30,996 nt of DNA from an uncultured Eubacteriales bacterium. Lineage in GTDB: Bacteria; Bacillota; Clostridia; Lachnospirales; Anaerotignaceae. The notes below the pieces were generated by a model that worked only from the letters and a program-made list of their open reading frames with translations, ran no database searches and had not been told where the DNA came from. Both the position numbers and the translations under genes were made by a program. Positions 8,345-16,159 of the stretch are shown piece after piece; position 1 is the first letter of the stretch; every line of letters starts with the position of its first letter. Where the stretch lies: contig URCD01000018.1 in NCBI GenBank assembly GCA_900546215.1, positions 1 through 30,996 of the forward strand. Direction: 5' to 3'.

Positions 8345-8809
8345 ATGAGAAAAATTAAATTATTAGCAATTCTCACAGTTATGATAACTATGCTTATCTC
8401 TACTAATGCGTTCGCTGCTGTTTATAACGGAGAGCCTGATGTTATTGAAATTACAGGCGGTATAGATATGGATAAAAGATATGAGTCCACATTCAATGAC
8501 ACCCGTACAATTACGGGAAGAGCTGAAAGGGGAACTATTATAACCATTGACGTATGTACACAGGATGACGAAGATGTTTTGACGGTGATGAAGTCCTATG
8601 AGATAGAAATAGGAGTCAGCGGTTTCTTTTCTAAAAATGTAAAGCTTTTTGAGGGAGAGAACATAATCGTTATCAGCACCGAGGACGGCAGTGCGAGTGT
8701 AATGGCACTTATTAAGAGAAAAAGTGAGGAAATAAAGAACAGGCTTGAGCGCGGCGTATGTATACCGGGCAATGGACTGGTTCCTTATATTTCATTTTCT
8801 ATAGACTGA
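8345..8809 (+). CDS. Small secreted beta-sandwich protein in the wal operon
   Basis: I do not recognise this as a named gene. The first 24 residues are a signal peptide (MRKIKLLAILTVMITMLIS, then NAFA before the likely cleavage). The mature part of about 130 residues contains RTITGRAERGTIITIDV, a modest linker, then GFFSKNVKLFEGENIIVISTEDG. This is the pattern of bacterial Ig-like or glucodextranase-B-like domains (a TG.A..GT...I start and a final strand after EGEN). It has one cysteine and no membrane anchor apart from the signal. The start is ATG 8345 or ATG 8339; GGAGGAGG at 8328-8335 favours 8345 by spacing. It lies between walK and yycH behind WalR boxes, so a role in the cell envelope or in WalK sensing is an inference. 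Confidence 0.8.
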   Translation: MRKIKLLAILTVMITMLISTNAFAAVYNGEPDVIEITGGIDMDKRYESTFNDTRTITGRAERGTIITIDVCTQDDEDVLTVMKSYEIEIGVSGFFSKNVKLFEGENIIVISTEDGSASVMALIKRKSEEIKNRLERGVCIPGNGLVPYISFSID

Positions 8810-8832
8810 TAATATAAATAAGCGGTGATTAG

Positions 8833-10212
8833 ATGAAGTATAATAAACTAACAGATTTAGCTATTTTTGTACTTATTGCCGCAGCTGTGTTTCAGACGGG
8901 AAAGTTATGGCTTGGGAATACCGAAAGCCATAACTTTTTTTATTCTCTCTATAATTCTACCGGTGGGGAAATAAATGAGACCGATAAAAACTATGAGGTA
9001 ATAGAACCTGAAAAAACAGTTGTGGGATATGGAAACAGAAAATTTAATATGCTCTATTCTGATACTAACAATTCGTCGGTTGTACAGCTGTGCGAAAATG
9101 TCATAGGCGATGTTTTCAGAAATGGGAAGTTCGATTCAGTTTCACAGATAAACTGGAGCGATTACATAGAAGGCAAGGCTGTAATAATGAAATATTCATT
9201 CTATGTTTCCTCTAGGGAGTACATGAAGGGTTTCGGCATTACAAATAAGGCTTTTTCAGAAAATGTGAAAAGTATAAATTATGTAGTCGTTATACCCGGC
9301 AGCGGCAGCTCTGAGAACACTTACTGCTATTTCATTGACAGCAGTACATCAGAAGCATATTTATTTACATTGACAGGAGCGGGATCGTCCTCTGCGCTGT
9401 ATAATGCGATACAGAATATGCAGTATTCTGATAACGGGGACATTGATTATATATCTACTGTACAGAGCGGTCTGAATATATTTGACAGTATTTATGTGCC
9501 GCAGTGGACAGACGGCGAGTACACATATAATGCGATTAATGTACAAAATCCGTTTTTAGATGAAAATGGAGAGTTCATGCAGGATAGGCTGGGACAGTGT
9601 GTGAATAACTTTTTCGGGAATTATGTCTCCGGAGATGATGCTTCAAGTGTAAATGGGGTATATACCTTTAGTAATGATAATGTTGTAGTTAAATATTATG
9701 AAAATGGTGTGCTTGAGTATTATAATTATGACACAGGTGCATCAAATACAGAACAGACCCTTTCAAGCGCATATACAATCAGCGAGAATTTTATTAAAAG
9801 AGACACGTTTATAACAAATGACATTTATTTAGCTGGTGTAGAGACAAGAAACGATGGACTGGTTTTTTATTATGATTATGCAGTTGACAACATACCTGTT
9901 AAGTTTTCAGCTGATATGGCCGAGCAAAGCGGAATGGGCCATGCAATCGAAGTGGTAGTCAGCAACGACAGTGTAAAAAGATACAAAAGATATATTGCTG
10001 ATTTTTCACCTGACAGTGAGCTAACAGCTGAAATAAATGTGGATATGATATCAGCTTGGGATGATGCCATCATGAAATATACGGGTACAGAGGATGTAAC
10101 ATCTGTAGCTGATATGGCAATCGGATATTACTTAGACGGCGGAGAGCATATTTATATTAAATGGTTTACGACGGTTAACAACAGTGTAATAGTCGGGGAA
10201 ACATATAAATGA
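8833..10212 (+). CDS. yycH: YycH-like regulatory membrane protein
   Basis: In Bacillus subtilis, YycH and YycI are single-pass membrane proteins that contact WalK and tune its activity. This 459-residue protein has one N-terminal membrane segment (LAIFVLIAAAVFQTGKLWL, about residues 7-26) and a long extracytoplasmic part, the topology of YycH. The extracellular sequence is poorly conserved in the family and I recognise it mainly through position, topology and size. The ATG at 8833 follows GCGGTGAT. The stop codon (10210-10212) overlaps the ribosome binding site of yycI, so the two are translationally coupled. It probably shares the WalR-box promoter near 8240. Confidence 0.8.
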   Translation: MKYNKLTDLAIFVLIAAAVFQTGKLWLGNTESHNFFYSLYNSTGGEINETDKNYEVIEPEKTVVGYGNRKFNMLYSDTNNSSVVQLCENVIGDVFRNGKFDSVSQINWSDYIEGKAVIMKYSFYVSSREYMKGFGITNKAFSENVKSINYVVVIPGSGSSENTYCYFIDSSTSEAYLFTLTGAGSSSALYNAIQNMQYSDNGDIDYISTVQSGLNIFDSIYVPQWTDGEYTYNAINVQNPFLDENGEFMQDRLGQCVNNFFGNYVSGDDASSVNGVYTFSNDNVVVKYYENGVLEYYNYDTGASNTEQTLSSAYTISENFIKRDTFITNDIYLAGVETRNDGLVFYYDYAVDNIPVKFSADMAEQSGMGHAIEVVVSNDSVKRYKRYIADFSPDSELTAEINVDMISAWDDAIMKYTGTEDVTSVADMAIGYYLDGGEHIYIKWFTTVNNSVIVGETYK

Positions 10213-10222
10213 GGTGATGGGC

Positions 10223-11128
10223 TTGGACTGGAGAAAAGCTAAAAAAATTATAATTATAGTGCTTATTGCCCTTAACGCCGGTTTATTCATATTGAACAGA
10301 TTTTATAACAATGATTATCATTTGCAGCAGTCTGAGGAAACCGCTGTATATAAGCTTTTGTCACAAAACGGCATTGGTATTTATACCGAGCTTATTAAAG
10401 ACTATAAGCCAATGAAGCAGCTGGATGTCACTGTAACGTCTCCGGATTTAGATGAGCTTAAAAGGATGTTTTTTGACGAGGGAGAAGCCGTAGAAACAGA
10501 AGTAGAGTTTGAACAGGCTATTTTAAAAAGCTACTCATCAGAGTTAATTGCTGAGGACAGCAGACTAAGCTACAGCTGCCCTACTGGGAAAGGTGAATTG
10601 AACGGAGTCGGAAAGGACGCGGCAAGAAAACTGGCTGAAGAATTCATGAAAAAGTTTGGAAACAGCTACTCAGATTACGTACTTGACAGAATTACATATA
10701 AAAACGGAGGATACCAGCTGGAATACTATGAGTATTATAAGGGCTATAAGGTATTCTGCAACTACTGTATATTCTTTATAGATGAAAGCGGAATAAAGAC
10801 AATTGAGTCTGAAAATTATGATATTAATGGATTTGTTGAAGACAGCAGGGAAATATGTGCGTCTTCCGAGGCTATTCTTACATATATACATGATAGTAAG
10901 AATAGAGAAAGCTCAGGCGCATTTATTGAAGATATGGAAATAGGATACGCGCTGAAGGAATCTGAGGAAATAGTTGACGGCTCAAAAATAAGACTTGTTC
11001 CATGCTATTACATATATCTTCTAAATGAAGAAGAACCGTTTGTAGTTTATGCTTATACAAATACAGCAAAAACTACTGAAAATTTACGAATGCCTGCAAG
11101 CGGAGATTTAGCTGGAATTGTTAGTTGA
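10223..11128 (+). CDS. yycI: YycI-like regulatory membrane protein
   Basis: YycI works with YycH on WalK at the outer face of the membrane. The N-terminus, MDWRKAKKIIIIVLIALNAG, is the hallmark YycI start: a DW pair, basic residues and one membrane helix. The rest (about 275 residues) is extracytoplasmic and contains repeated YxxxYKGYKVF-type strands typical of the YycI/PepSY-like fold. I chose TTG 10223 because GAGGTG (10211-10216) is six bases upstream and because it gives the conserved MDW start. The ATG at 10217 would sit directly on the Shine-Dalgarno sequence. The length of about 301 residues is close to the family. An intrinsic terminator closes the operon. Confidence 0.85.
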   Translation: MDWRKAKKIIIIVLIALNAGLFILNRFYNNDYHLQQSEETAVYKLLSQNGIGIYTELIKDYKPMKQLDVTVTSPDLDELKRMFFDEGEAVETEVEFEQAILKSYSSELIAEDSRLSYSCPTGKGELNGVGKDAARKLAEEFMKKFGNSYSDYVLDRITYKNGGYQLEYYEYYKGYKVFCNYCIFFIDESGIKTIESENYDINGFVEDSREICASSEAILTYIHDSKNRESSGAFIEDMEIGYALKESEEIVDGSKIRLVPCYYIYLLNEEEPFVVYAYTNTAKTTENLRMPASGDLAGIVS

Positions 11129-11136
11129 ATATAAAG

Positions 11137-11169
11137 TCCCACAGAAATATGAGTTCTGTGGGATTTTTT
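11137..11169 (+). terminator. Intrinsic terminator of the wal operon
   Basis: TCCCACAGAA (11137-11146) pairs perfectly with TTCTGTGGGA (11154-11163) across a seven-base loop, followed by TTTTTT at 11164-11169. It begins nine bases after the yycI stop codon. Confidence 0.92.
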
Positions 11170-11205
11170 GCTATTATACTGAAATACAATAGTAGTATAG
11201 GGTTA

Positions 11206-11234
11206 TTGCCAGAATAAAAAACCGGTGATATAAT
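11206..11234 (+). promoter_or_regulatory. Sigma-A promoter of glmM-glmS
   Basis: TTGCCA (11206-11211) and a perfect TATAAT (11229-11234) are 17 bases apart, with a TG at 11226-11227 giving an extended -10. Transcription should start near 11241, leaving a leader of about 77 nt that contains the palindrome at 11283-11300. Confidence 0.8.
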
Positions 11235-11282
11235 AATACAGAACTTTAATAGGATTTAAATATGATTTTGTTTTGAATATAT

Positions 11283-11300
11283 AACAACTGTACAGTTGTT
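11283..11300 (+). promoter_or_regulatory. Perfect 18-bp palindrome before the glmM ribosome binding site
   Basis: AACAACTGTACAGTTGTT is an exact 9+9 palindrome ending one base before GGGAGG (11301-11306). As DNA it could be an operator; as RNA it could form a seven-base-pair stem with a GUAC loop touching the Shine-Dalgarno sequence. I know no regulator that I can assign to it. It lies about 42 bases downstream of the predicted start of transcription. Confidence 0.6.
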
Positions 11301-11317
11301 GGGAGGATATTAATTTT

Positions 11318-12667
11318 ATGGGGAAATTGTTTGGCACTGACGGAGTAAGAGGTGTGGCCAATACAGAGCTTACAGGACGTATGGCATATGAGCTTGGCAG
11401 GGCAGGTGCTTATGTGCTTACTAAAGAGACTTACCATACACCGAGAATACTTGTGGGAATGGATACCAGAATATCAGGGGATATGCTGGAGGCCGCACTT
11501 ACGGCAGGCATTTGCTCAGTAGGGGCTCATGCGGTACTGGCAGGAATTATTCCGACTCCGGCTGTGGCTTATCTTGTTAGAAAATATAAGCTGGATGCTG
11601 GAATAGTGATTTCTGCTTCGCATAATCCGGTTGAGTATAACGGAATTAAGTTTTTTAACAATAAGGGCTATAAGCTCAGAGATGAGCTTGAAGACATGAT
11701 AGAGAATATTGTTATGAGCAAGACGGATAACCTTCCTAAGCCAACAGGAGGTTTTATAGGTACAAAAAGTGTTGCAGAGGAAGCGCTTGATGATTATATT
11801 GATTTCCTATCTTCATCAGGAAGTATAAAATTTAAAGGACTTAAGGTTGCCATTGACTGTGCTAATGGAGCGTCATATAAGGCTGCGCCTATAGCTCTTT
11901 TAAACCTTGGTGCAGAACTTTGTATTATTCACAATGAGCCTGACGGCAACAATATAAACCTTAACTGCGGTTCTACACATATAAAATCCCTTCAGGAATT
12001 GGTTGTGGAAAATGGTGCGGATATAGGCTTTGCCTTCGATGGTGATGCAGACAGGTGTCTGGCGGTTGATGAAAATGGCGAGCTAATAGACGGTGATAAA
12101 ATACTTGCTATATGCGGACTTTACCTGAAAGAAAAGGGAAAACTGCCCGGAAATACTGTTGTAGGCACAATTATGAGTAATATGGGACTTTCGGTAATGG
12201 CTGATAAAAACGGTATTAATATAGAGCAGGCAAATGTAGGGGACAGATATGTAATTGAAAAAATGCTTGAGGGCGGCTATACACTTGGCGGAGAGCAATC
12301 CGGCCATATTATTTTCCATGAGTATAATACAACAGGAGATGGTATTATAACTGCTATTCAGCTTCTTACAGTGCTTAAAGAAAAAGGATGTAAGGCGAGT
12401 GAATTGGCAAAAATAATGGACATTTATCCTCAGGTGCTTGTAAATGCGAAAATAAAAAACGAAAATAAACACAGCTATATGGAAAACGCTGAGGTCAAAA
12501 AGGCCATAAATGAGCTTGAGAAAAAATTTGAGGGCGAGGGCCGTGTGCTAATAAGACCAAGCGGAACGGAGCCTCTTGTTAGGGTTATGATAGAGGGAAA
12601 GGATATAGAGCAGATGCAGATGGATGCGGAAAGGCTGGCTTCTATAATTGAGAGAAATTTGCAGTGA
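11318..12667 (+). CDS. glmM: Phosphoglucosamine mutase
   Basis: GlmM converts glucosamine-6-phosphate to glucosamine-1-phosphate for UDP-GlcNAc and peptidoglycan synthesis. The 449-residue protein opens GKLFGTDGVRGVAN. The phosphoserine loop ISASHNPVEYNGIKFF contains the active Ser101, the metal-binding loop is FDGDADR, the sugar loop is GGEQSGH, and the phosphate loop near the C-terminus is RPSGTEPLVRV. This set separates GlmM from phosphomannomutases. The ATG at 11318 follows GGGAGG (11301-11306) at a spacing of 11 bases. glmS follows after 21 bases, so product and precursor steps are in one operon. Confidence 0.97.
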   Translation: MGKLFGTDGVRGVANTELTGRMAYELGRAGAYVLTKETYHTPRILVGMDTRISGDMLEAALTAGICSVGAHAVLAGIIPTPAVAYLVRKYKLDAGIVISASHNPVEYNGIKFFNNKGYKLRDELEDMIENIVMSKTDNLPKPTGGFIGTKSVAEEALDDYIDFLSSSGSIKFKGLKVAIDCANGASYKAAPIALLNLGAELCIIHNEPDGNNINLNCGSTHIKSLQELVVENGADIGFAFDGDADRCLAVDENGELIDGDKILAICGLYLKEKGKLPGNTVVGTIMSNMGLSVMADKNGINIEQANVGDRYVIEKMLEGGYTLGGEQSGHIIFHEYNTTGDGIITAIQLLTVLKEKGCKASELAKIMDIYPQVLVNAKIKNENKHSYMENAEVKKAINELEKKFEGEGRVLIRPSGTEPLVRVMIEGKDIEQMQMDAERLASIIERNLQ

Positions 12668-12688
12668 CATTTTAAGGAGGTATCCAAA

Positions 12689-14524
12689 ATGTGCGGTATT
12701 GTAGGGTATGTTGGAAAAAATCAAGCGCCGTCTATTCTTATTGACGGATTAAATAAGCTTGAGTACAGAGGATATGATTCTGCCGGAATGGCGGTACATG
12801 ACGGAAAGAATATAAATATGCTTAAAACAAAGGGAAGACTTTCGAACCTTATAAAGCTTCTCATAGAACACCCGCTAAAAGGGACATTAGGAATTGGGCA
12901 TACAAGATGGGCAACACATGGTGCCCCATCGGATATAAACTCACATCCACATATGAGTGAAGACCACGTTATAGCCGTTGTACATAACGGAATTATTGAA
13001 AACTATATGGAAATTAAAGAAGAACTTTCAGAAAAAGGTTTTCATTTTGTCTCTGAGACGGATACAGAAATTATAGCGCATTTAATAGACAGCTATTATA
13101 AAGAAGGATTAAGCTTCGAAAAATCTGTATTTAAGGCGGTATCCAGACTTGAGGGTGCATACGCTCTTGGAATTATCTGCAGAGACTGTCCTGATACTCT
13201 AATAGCAGTTAGAAAGGGCTCTCCGTTAGTAGTAGGAAACGGAAACGGAGAGAACTTTATCGCCAGTGATATACCGGCTCTTCTGAACTATACCAGAGAG
13301 GTGTATTTTCTTGAAGAGGATGAAATAGCTGTATTAACCCCTGATGATATAAAGATTTACGACAAAAACGAAAATCCCGTTAAAAGAGATATATATCATG
13401 TGACCTGGGACATTGAGGCAGCGGAGAAGAGCGGTTATGCGCATTTTATGCTAAAGGAAATACATGAGCAGCCTAAAATCGTAAGAGAGACTATACTTAA
13501 AAGAGTTCCCGAAAATGGGGAAGGGATAGTTCTTGATAATATAAAGCTTGGCAAGGAAGAGCTGGATAACATAGACAGAATATACGTTGTTGCCTGTGGG
13601 ACTGCATATTATGCAGGACTTATCGGAAAGCACCTTATAGAAAAGGTATGCCGTATACCGGTTGTAAGTGAGGTAGCAAGCGAGTTCAGATATAAAGACC
13701 CTATACTCGATGACAGGACCTTGCTTATAGTTGTATCGCAGTCCGGAGAAACGGCAGATACCCTTGAAGCGTTGAGAATTGCCAAAAGAAGCGGTGCAAG
13801 GGTACTTGCTGTTGTAAATGCAGTGGGAAGCTCTATAGCTAGAGAGGCTGACGATGTATTCTATATACTTGCAGGACCTGAAATAGCTGTTGCATCTACA
13901 AAGGCTTATTCGGCTCAGGTTGCCGCTATGTATATTCTTACATGCCATATAGCTGTTGCCATCGGAAAAATGTCAAAAGATGAATTTAAAGCTGTTAAAG
14001 AGGAGCTTTATACAATTCCGGGAAAGATTGAATATATACTGCAGAAGGAATCGGTTGAAAAAAGGCTTGCTGAAAAATATAAGGGAGTACGGAATGTATT
14101 TTATATTGGAAGAGGCCTGGATTATCTTGTATCCCAGGAGGGCTCGCTTAAGCTTAAGGAAATAGCATATCTTCACAGTGAGGCATACGCGGCTGGAGAG
14201 CTTAAGCACGGACCTATTGCTATGATTGATGAAAACACTCTTGTTGTTGCTATTGCTGTTCAGGAGGAGCTTATCGAGAAAACAATAAGCAACATAAAAG
14301 AAGTAAAGGCAAGAGGTGCAAAGGTAATGGCTATTGCAATGAAGGGCAATACGAAAATTGCCGATGTTGCTGATGACGTTATATATATACCTAGAACTAT
14401 GGGCTTGCTCGCGCCTGTGCTTGCGAATATTCCAAACCAGCTTTTTGCTTATTATATGGCTCTTAATCTTGGAACTGATATAGATAAGCCTAGAAACCTT
14501 GCAAAAAGCGTGACAGTAGAGTAA
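12689..14524 (+). CDS. glmS: Glutamine-fructose-6-phosphate aminotransferase
   Basis: GlmS makes glucosamine-6-phosphate from fructose-6-phosphate and glutamine, the entry step to amino-sugar and wall synthesis. The 611 residues comprise an N-terminal glutamine amidotransferase domain starting MCGIVGYVG, in which Cys2 becomes the N-terminal nucleophile, and two SIS sugar-isomerase domains (VVSQSGETADTLEALR and later GRGLDYLVSQEGSLKLKE). The conserved end is DKPRNLAKSVTVE. AAGGAGG lies ten bases upstream of the ATG. Many Firmicutes place a glmS ribozyme before this gene; here only 21 bases separate it from glmM and no ribozyme fits there, nor do I see one before glmM. Control must therefore be different. 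Confidence 0.98.
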   Translation: MCGIVGYVGKNQAPSILIDGLNKLEYRGYDSAGMAVHDGKNINMLKTKGRLSNLIKLLIEHPLKGTLGIGHTRWATHGAPSDINSHPHMSEDHVIAVVHNGIIENYMEIKEELSEKGFHFVSETDTEIIAHLIDSYYKEGLSFEKSVFKAVSRLEGAYALGIICRDCPDTLIAVRKGSPLVVGNGNGENFIASDIPALLNYTREVYFLEEDEIAVLTPDDIKIYDKNENPVKRDIYHVTWDIEAAEKSGYAHFMLKEIHEQPKIVRETILKRVPENGEGIVLDNIKLGKEELDNIDRIYVVACGTAYYAGLIGKHLIEKVCRIPVVSEVASEFRYKDPILDDRTLLIVVSQSGETADTLEALRIAKRSGARVLAVVNAVGSSIAREADDVFYILAGPEIAVASTKAYSAQVAAMYILTCHIAVAIGKMSKDEFKAVKEELYTIPGKIEYILQKESVEKRLAEKYKGVRNVFYIGRGLDYLVSQEGSLKLKEIAYLHSEAYAAGELKHGPIAMIDENTLVVAIAVQEELIEKTISNIKEVKARGAKVMAIAMKGNTKIADVADDVIYIPRTMGLLAPVLANIPNQLFAYYMALNLGTDIDKPRNLAKSVTVE

Positions 14525-14526
14525 TT

Positions 14527-14557
14527 AAGTGCCGTCTTTGTATAAAAGACGGCACTT
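14527..14557. terminator. Bidirectional terminator between glmS and the GntR gene
   Basis: AAGTGCCGTCTTT (14527-14539) pairs with AAAGACGGCACTT (14545-14557) around a five-base loop, with T-rich flanks on both strands. It begins just after the glmS stop and ends next to the stop codon of the convergent gene. Confidence 0.9.
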
Positions 14558-16021
14558 TTATTTATATATTTTTGGGACAATGACTTTTTCAGCATCCTTC
14601 ATACCGCACGATATGATAAAATCCCTTATGGACTCTAAAATCGCCCCAAAGCTGTCAGAAAGCTCTTTTGAGAAATTTTCACAGTCGCCTACAGTGAGAT
14701 AGTGCATTGCTGAAATTCCCTTTTGCTCAAGAATTATACGGCTTTTCCCACGTTGAAAAAATGATAAATAATTTCCAACCCACAGCATATCATTTATTTC
14801 ATTAAATACTAATTTAAGGGTTTTATTAGGAAGCCTTTCCATAACACATTCAAGTATGTAAGAAATAGCAAATCCTGTATTGGATTTTATTTTATCGGCT
14901 AATGCTTCAATGTCTTCTTTTTTGATATGTTTAAACGTATAGGCTGACGCAGGATATATAGCCACGGTCATAAACTGGTAGGCATACAAAAATGAAAATA
15001 TATCCTTTCTATATGTTTTGTTCTGAGTACATCGTATTACAGAGGTACTGTCTGGTTTAGTTACATATGTGCCTACCCCGTTTACGGTATGGCAAATCCC
15101 TATTTCGTTCAGCATATATAATGCCCTTCTGACAGTAGAAAGTGATACATTATAGTGCTCGGCCAGTTTTTTTGACGAGGGTATAAGTTCTCCGTCAGCA
15201 AATTCTTCTCTTTCAATATTTGATATAATATCAAGCTGAATTTTCTTGTAGAAATGTGTTAATGATGCTTCAGAATTCAATTGGTAATCAAAGGGTTCTT
15301 TTGCTTTAATGTCAGAGAAATCTGCAGACAATGTATCAAGATATTGTCGAACCCCATTTTTTAAATATATATACATCGTTTTAAACCTATGGTGTACCTC
15401 ATTAAAATTACTTCTTTTAAGTGAACTCAGTACCCAAAAGAAACGCTTTGTATCAAACCTTTCAGAAATTTTTATGAATGGATGGACGTAACTATGGTGA
15501 ACAGGTATTTGGGTATAAGATTCAAGGCTTGAATATACATCGCTAAAGAGCGGGTTTCCTGACTTATTTAGAATATCATGTAGAATTTTTGAAGATGAAG
15601 GCCATAGGTCAGACGGATTTTTTTTGCCTAGCTGTCTGCACAGCTTTTTATGATTTAAAAATGTTTCAGAGTCACAAAACCCTGAACAGAAATAGAATAT
15701 AGACGGCATAATAATTTCCATGGCCGTATAGACATCTAATATTGTGTCTCTGCGCTTTATTAATGAAGAAACGCTCAAATCGTTTTTATCTTTATTTTCT
15801 AAACGATAGGAGACCACAGATAATTTTCTCTCATGGGTTTGTATGTATCCGTTAAAGCTCAATTCCTTTATCACTTCTCTAACAGTTCTGACTCCGACAT
15901 TATATATATTATGCATATCCTTAATCGAGGGCAGAGTATCGCCGTATTTCAGATAACCATCTTCTATTTGGCTTTTAATATTTTCATAAAGATAATCGTG
16001 AAGAGTTCTTTTGTTTTCCAT
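14558..16021 (-). CDS. Tandem-duplicated GntR-type regulator (two winged helices)
   Basis: This 487-residue protein contains two complete GntR-like units. The first winged helix is at about residues 7-70 (YGDTLPSIKDMHNIYNVGVR, then TVREVIKELSFNGYIQ). The second is at about 250-320 (DGELIPSSKKLAEHYNVSLS, then TVRRALYMLNEIGICHTVNG). Each is followed by a similar all-helical region of about 150 residues, with DTILDVYTAMEIIMPSI in the first matching DIFSFLYAYQFMTVAIYP in the second. The helical parts resemble ligand-binding domains of FadR-like regulators but lack a clear metal-binding histidine set. One chain could thus mimic a GntR dimer. The ATG at 16021 is preceded by AAGGAGGG. It is divergent from the Cache-GGDEF-EAL gene, so control of that gene or of itself is likely but unproven. 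Confidence 0.88.
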   Translation of the reverse strand: MENKRTLHDYLYENIKSQIEDGYLKYGDTLPSIKDMHNIYNVGVRTVREVIKELSFNGYIQTHERKLSVVSYRLENKDKNDLSVSSLIKRRDTILDVYTAMEIIMPSIFYFCSGFCDSETFLNHKKLCRQLGKKNPSDLWPSSSKILHDILNKSGNPLFSDVYSSLESYTQIPVHHSYVHPFIKISERFDTKRFFWVLSSLKRSNFNEVHHRFKTMYIYLKNGVRQYLDTLSADFSDIKAKEPFDYQLNSEASLTHFYKKIQLDIISNIEREEFADGELIPSSKKLAEHYNVSLSTVRRALYMLNEIGICHTVNGVGTYVTKPDSTSVIRCTQNKTYRKDIFSFLYAYQFMTVAIYPASAYTFKHIKKEDIEALADKIKSNTGFAISYILECVMERLPNKTLKLVFNEINDMLWVGNYLSFFQRGKSRIILEQKGISAMHYLTVGDCENFSKELSDSFGAILESIRDFIISCGMKDAEKVIVPKIYK

Positions 16022-16111
16022 AGAAATACCCTCCTTATATTAATATTATCATAAAAAATTAAGACATGCTATATGCATATGTACACAGATATATAGTTGT
16101 TTTCTGGCAGT

Positions 16112-16124
16112 GTTTAATTTAAAC
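16112..16124. promoter_or_regulatory. Inverted repeat in the divergent GntR/EAL gap
   Basis: GTTTAA-T-TTAAAC is a perfect 6+1+6 inverted repeat 36 bases before the EAL-gene start codon. It is a possible operator for the neighbouring two-headed GntR protein. The site is AT-rich and could occur by chance. Confidence 0.3.
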
Positions 16125-16159
16125 TGTAAATAGCATATTATTTAATTATGGAGAAAACT

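Noticed and set aside
12668..12688. Expected glmS ribozyme upstream of glmS
   Set aside because: The gap is only 21 bases, and the leader before glmM shows none of the ribozyme's conserved core.
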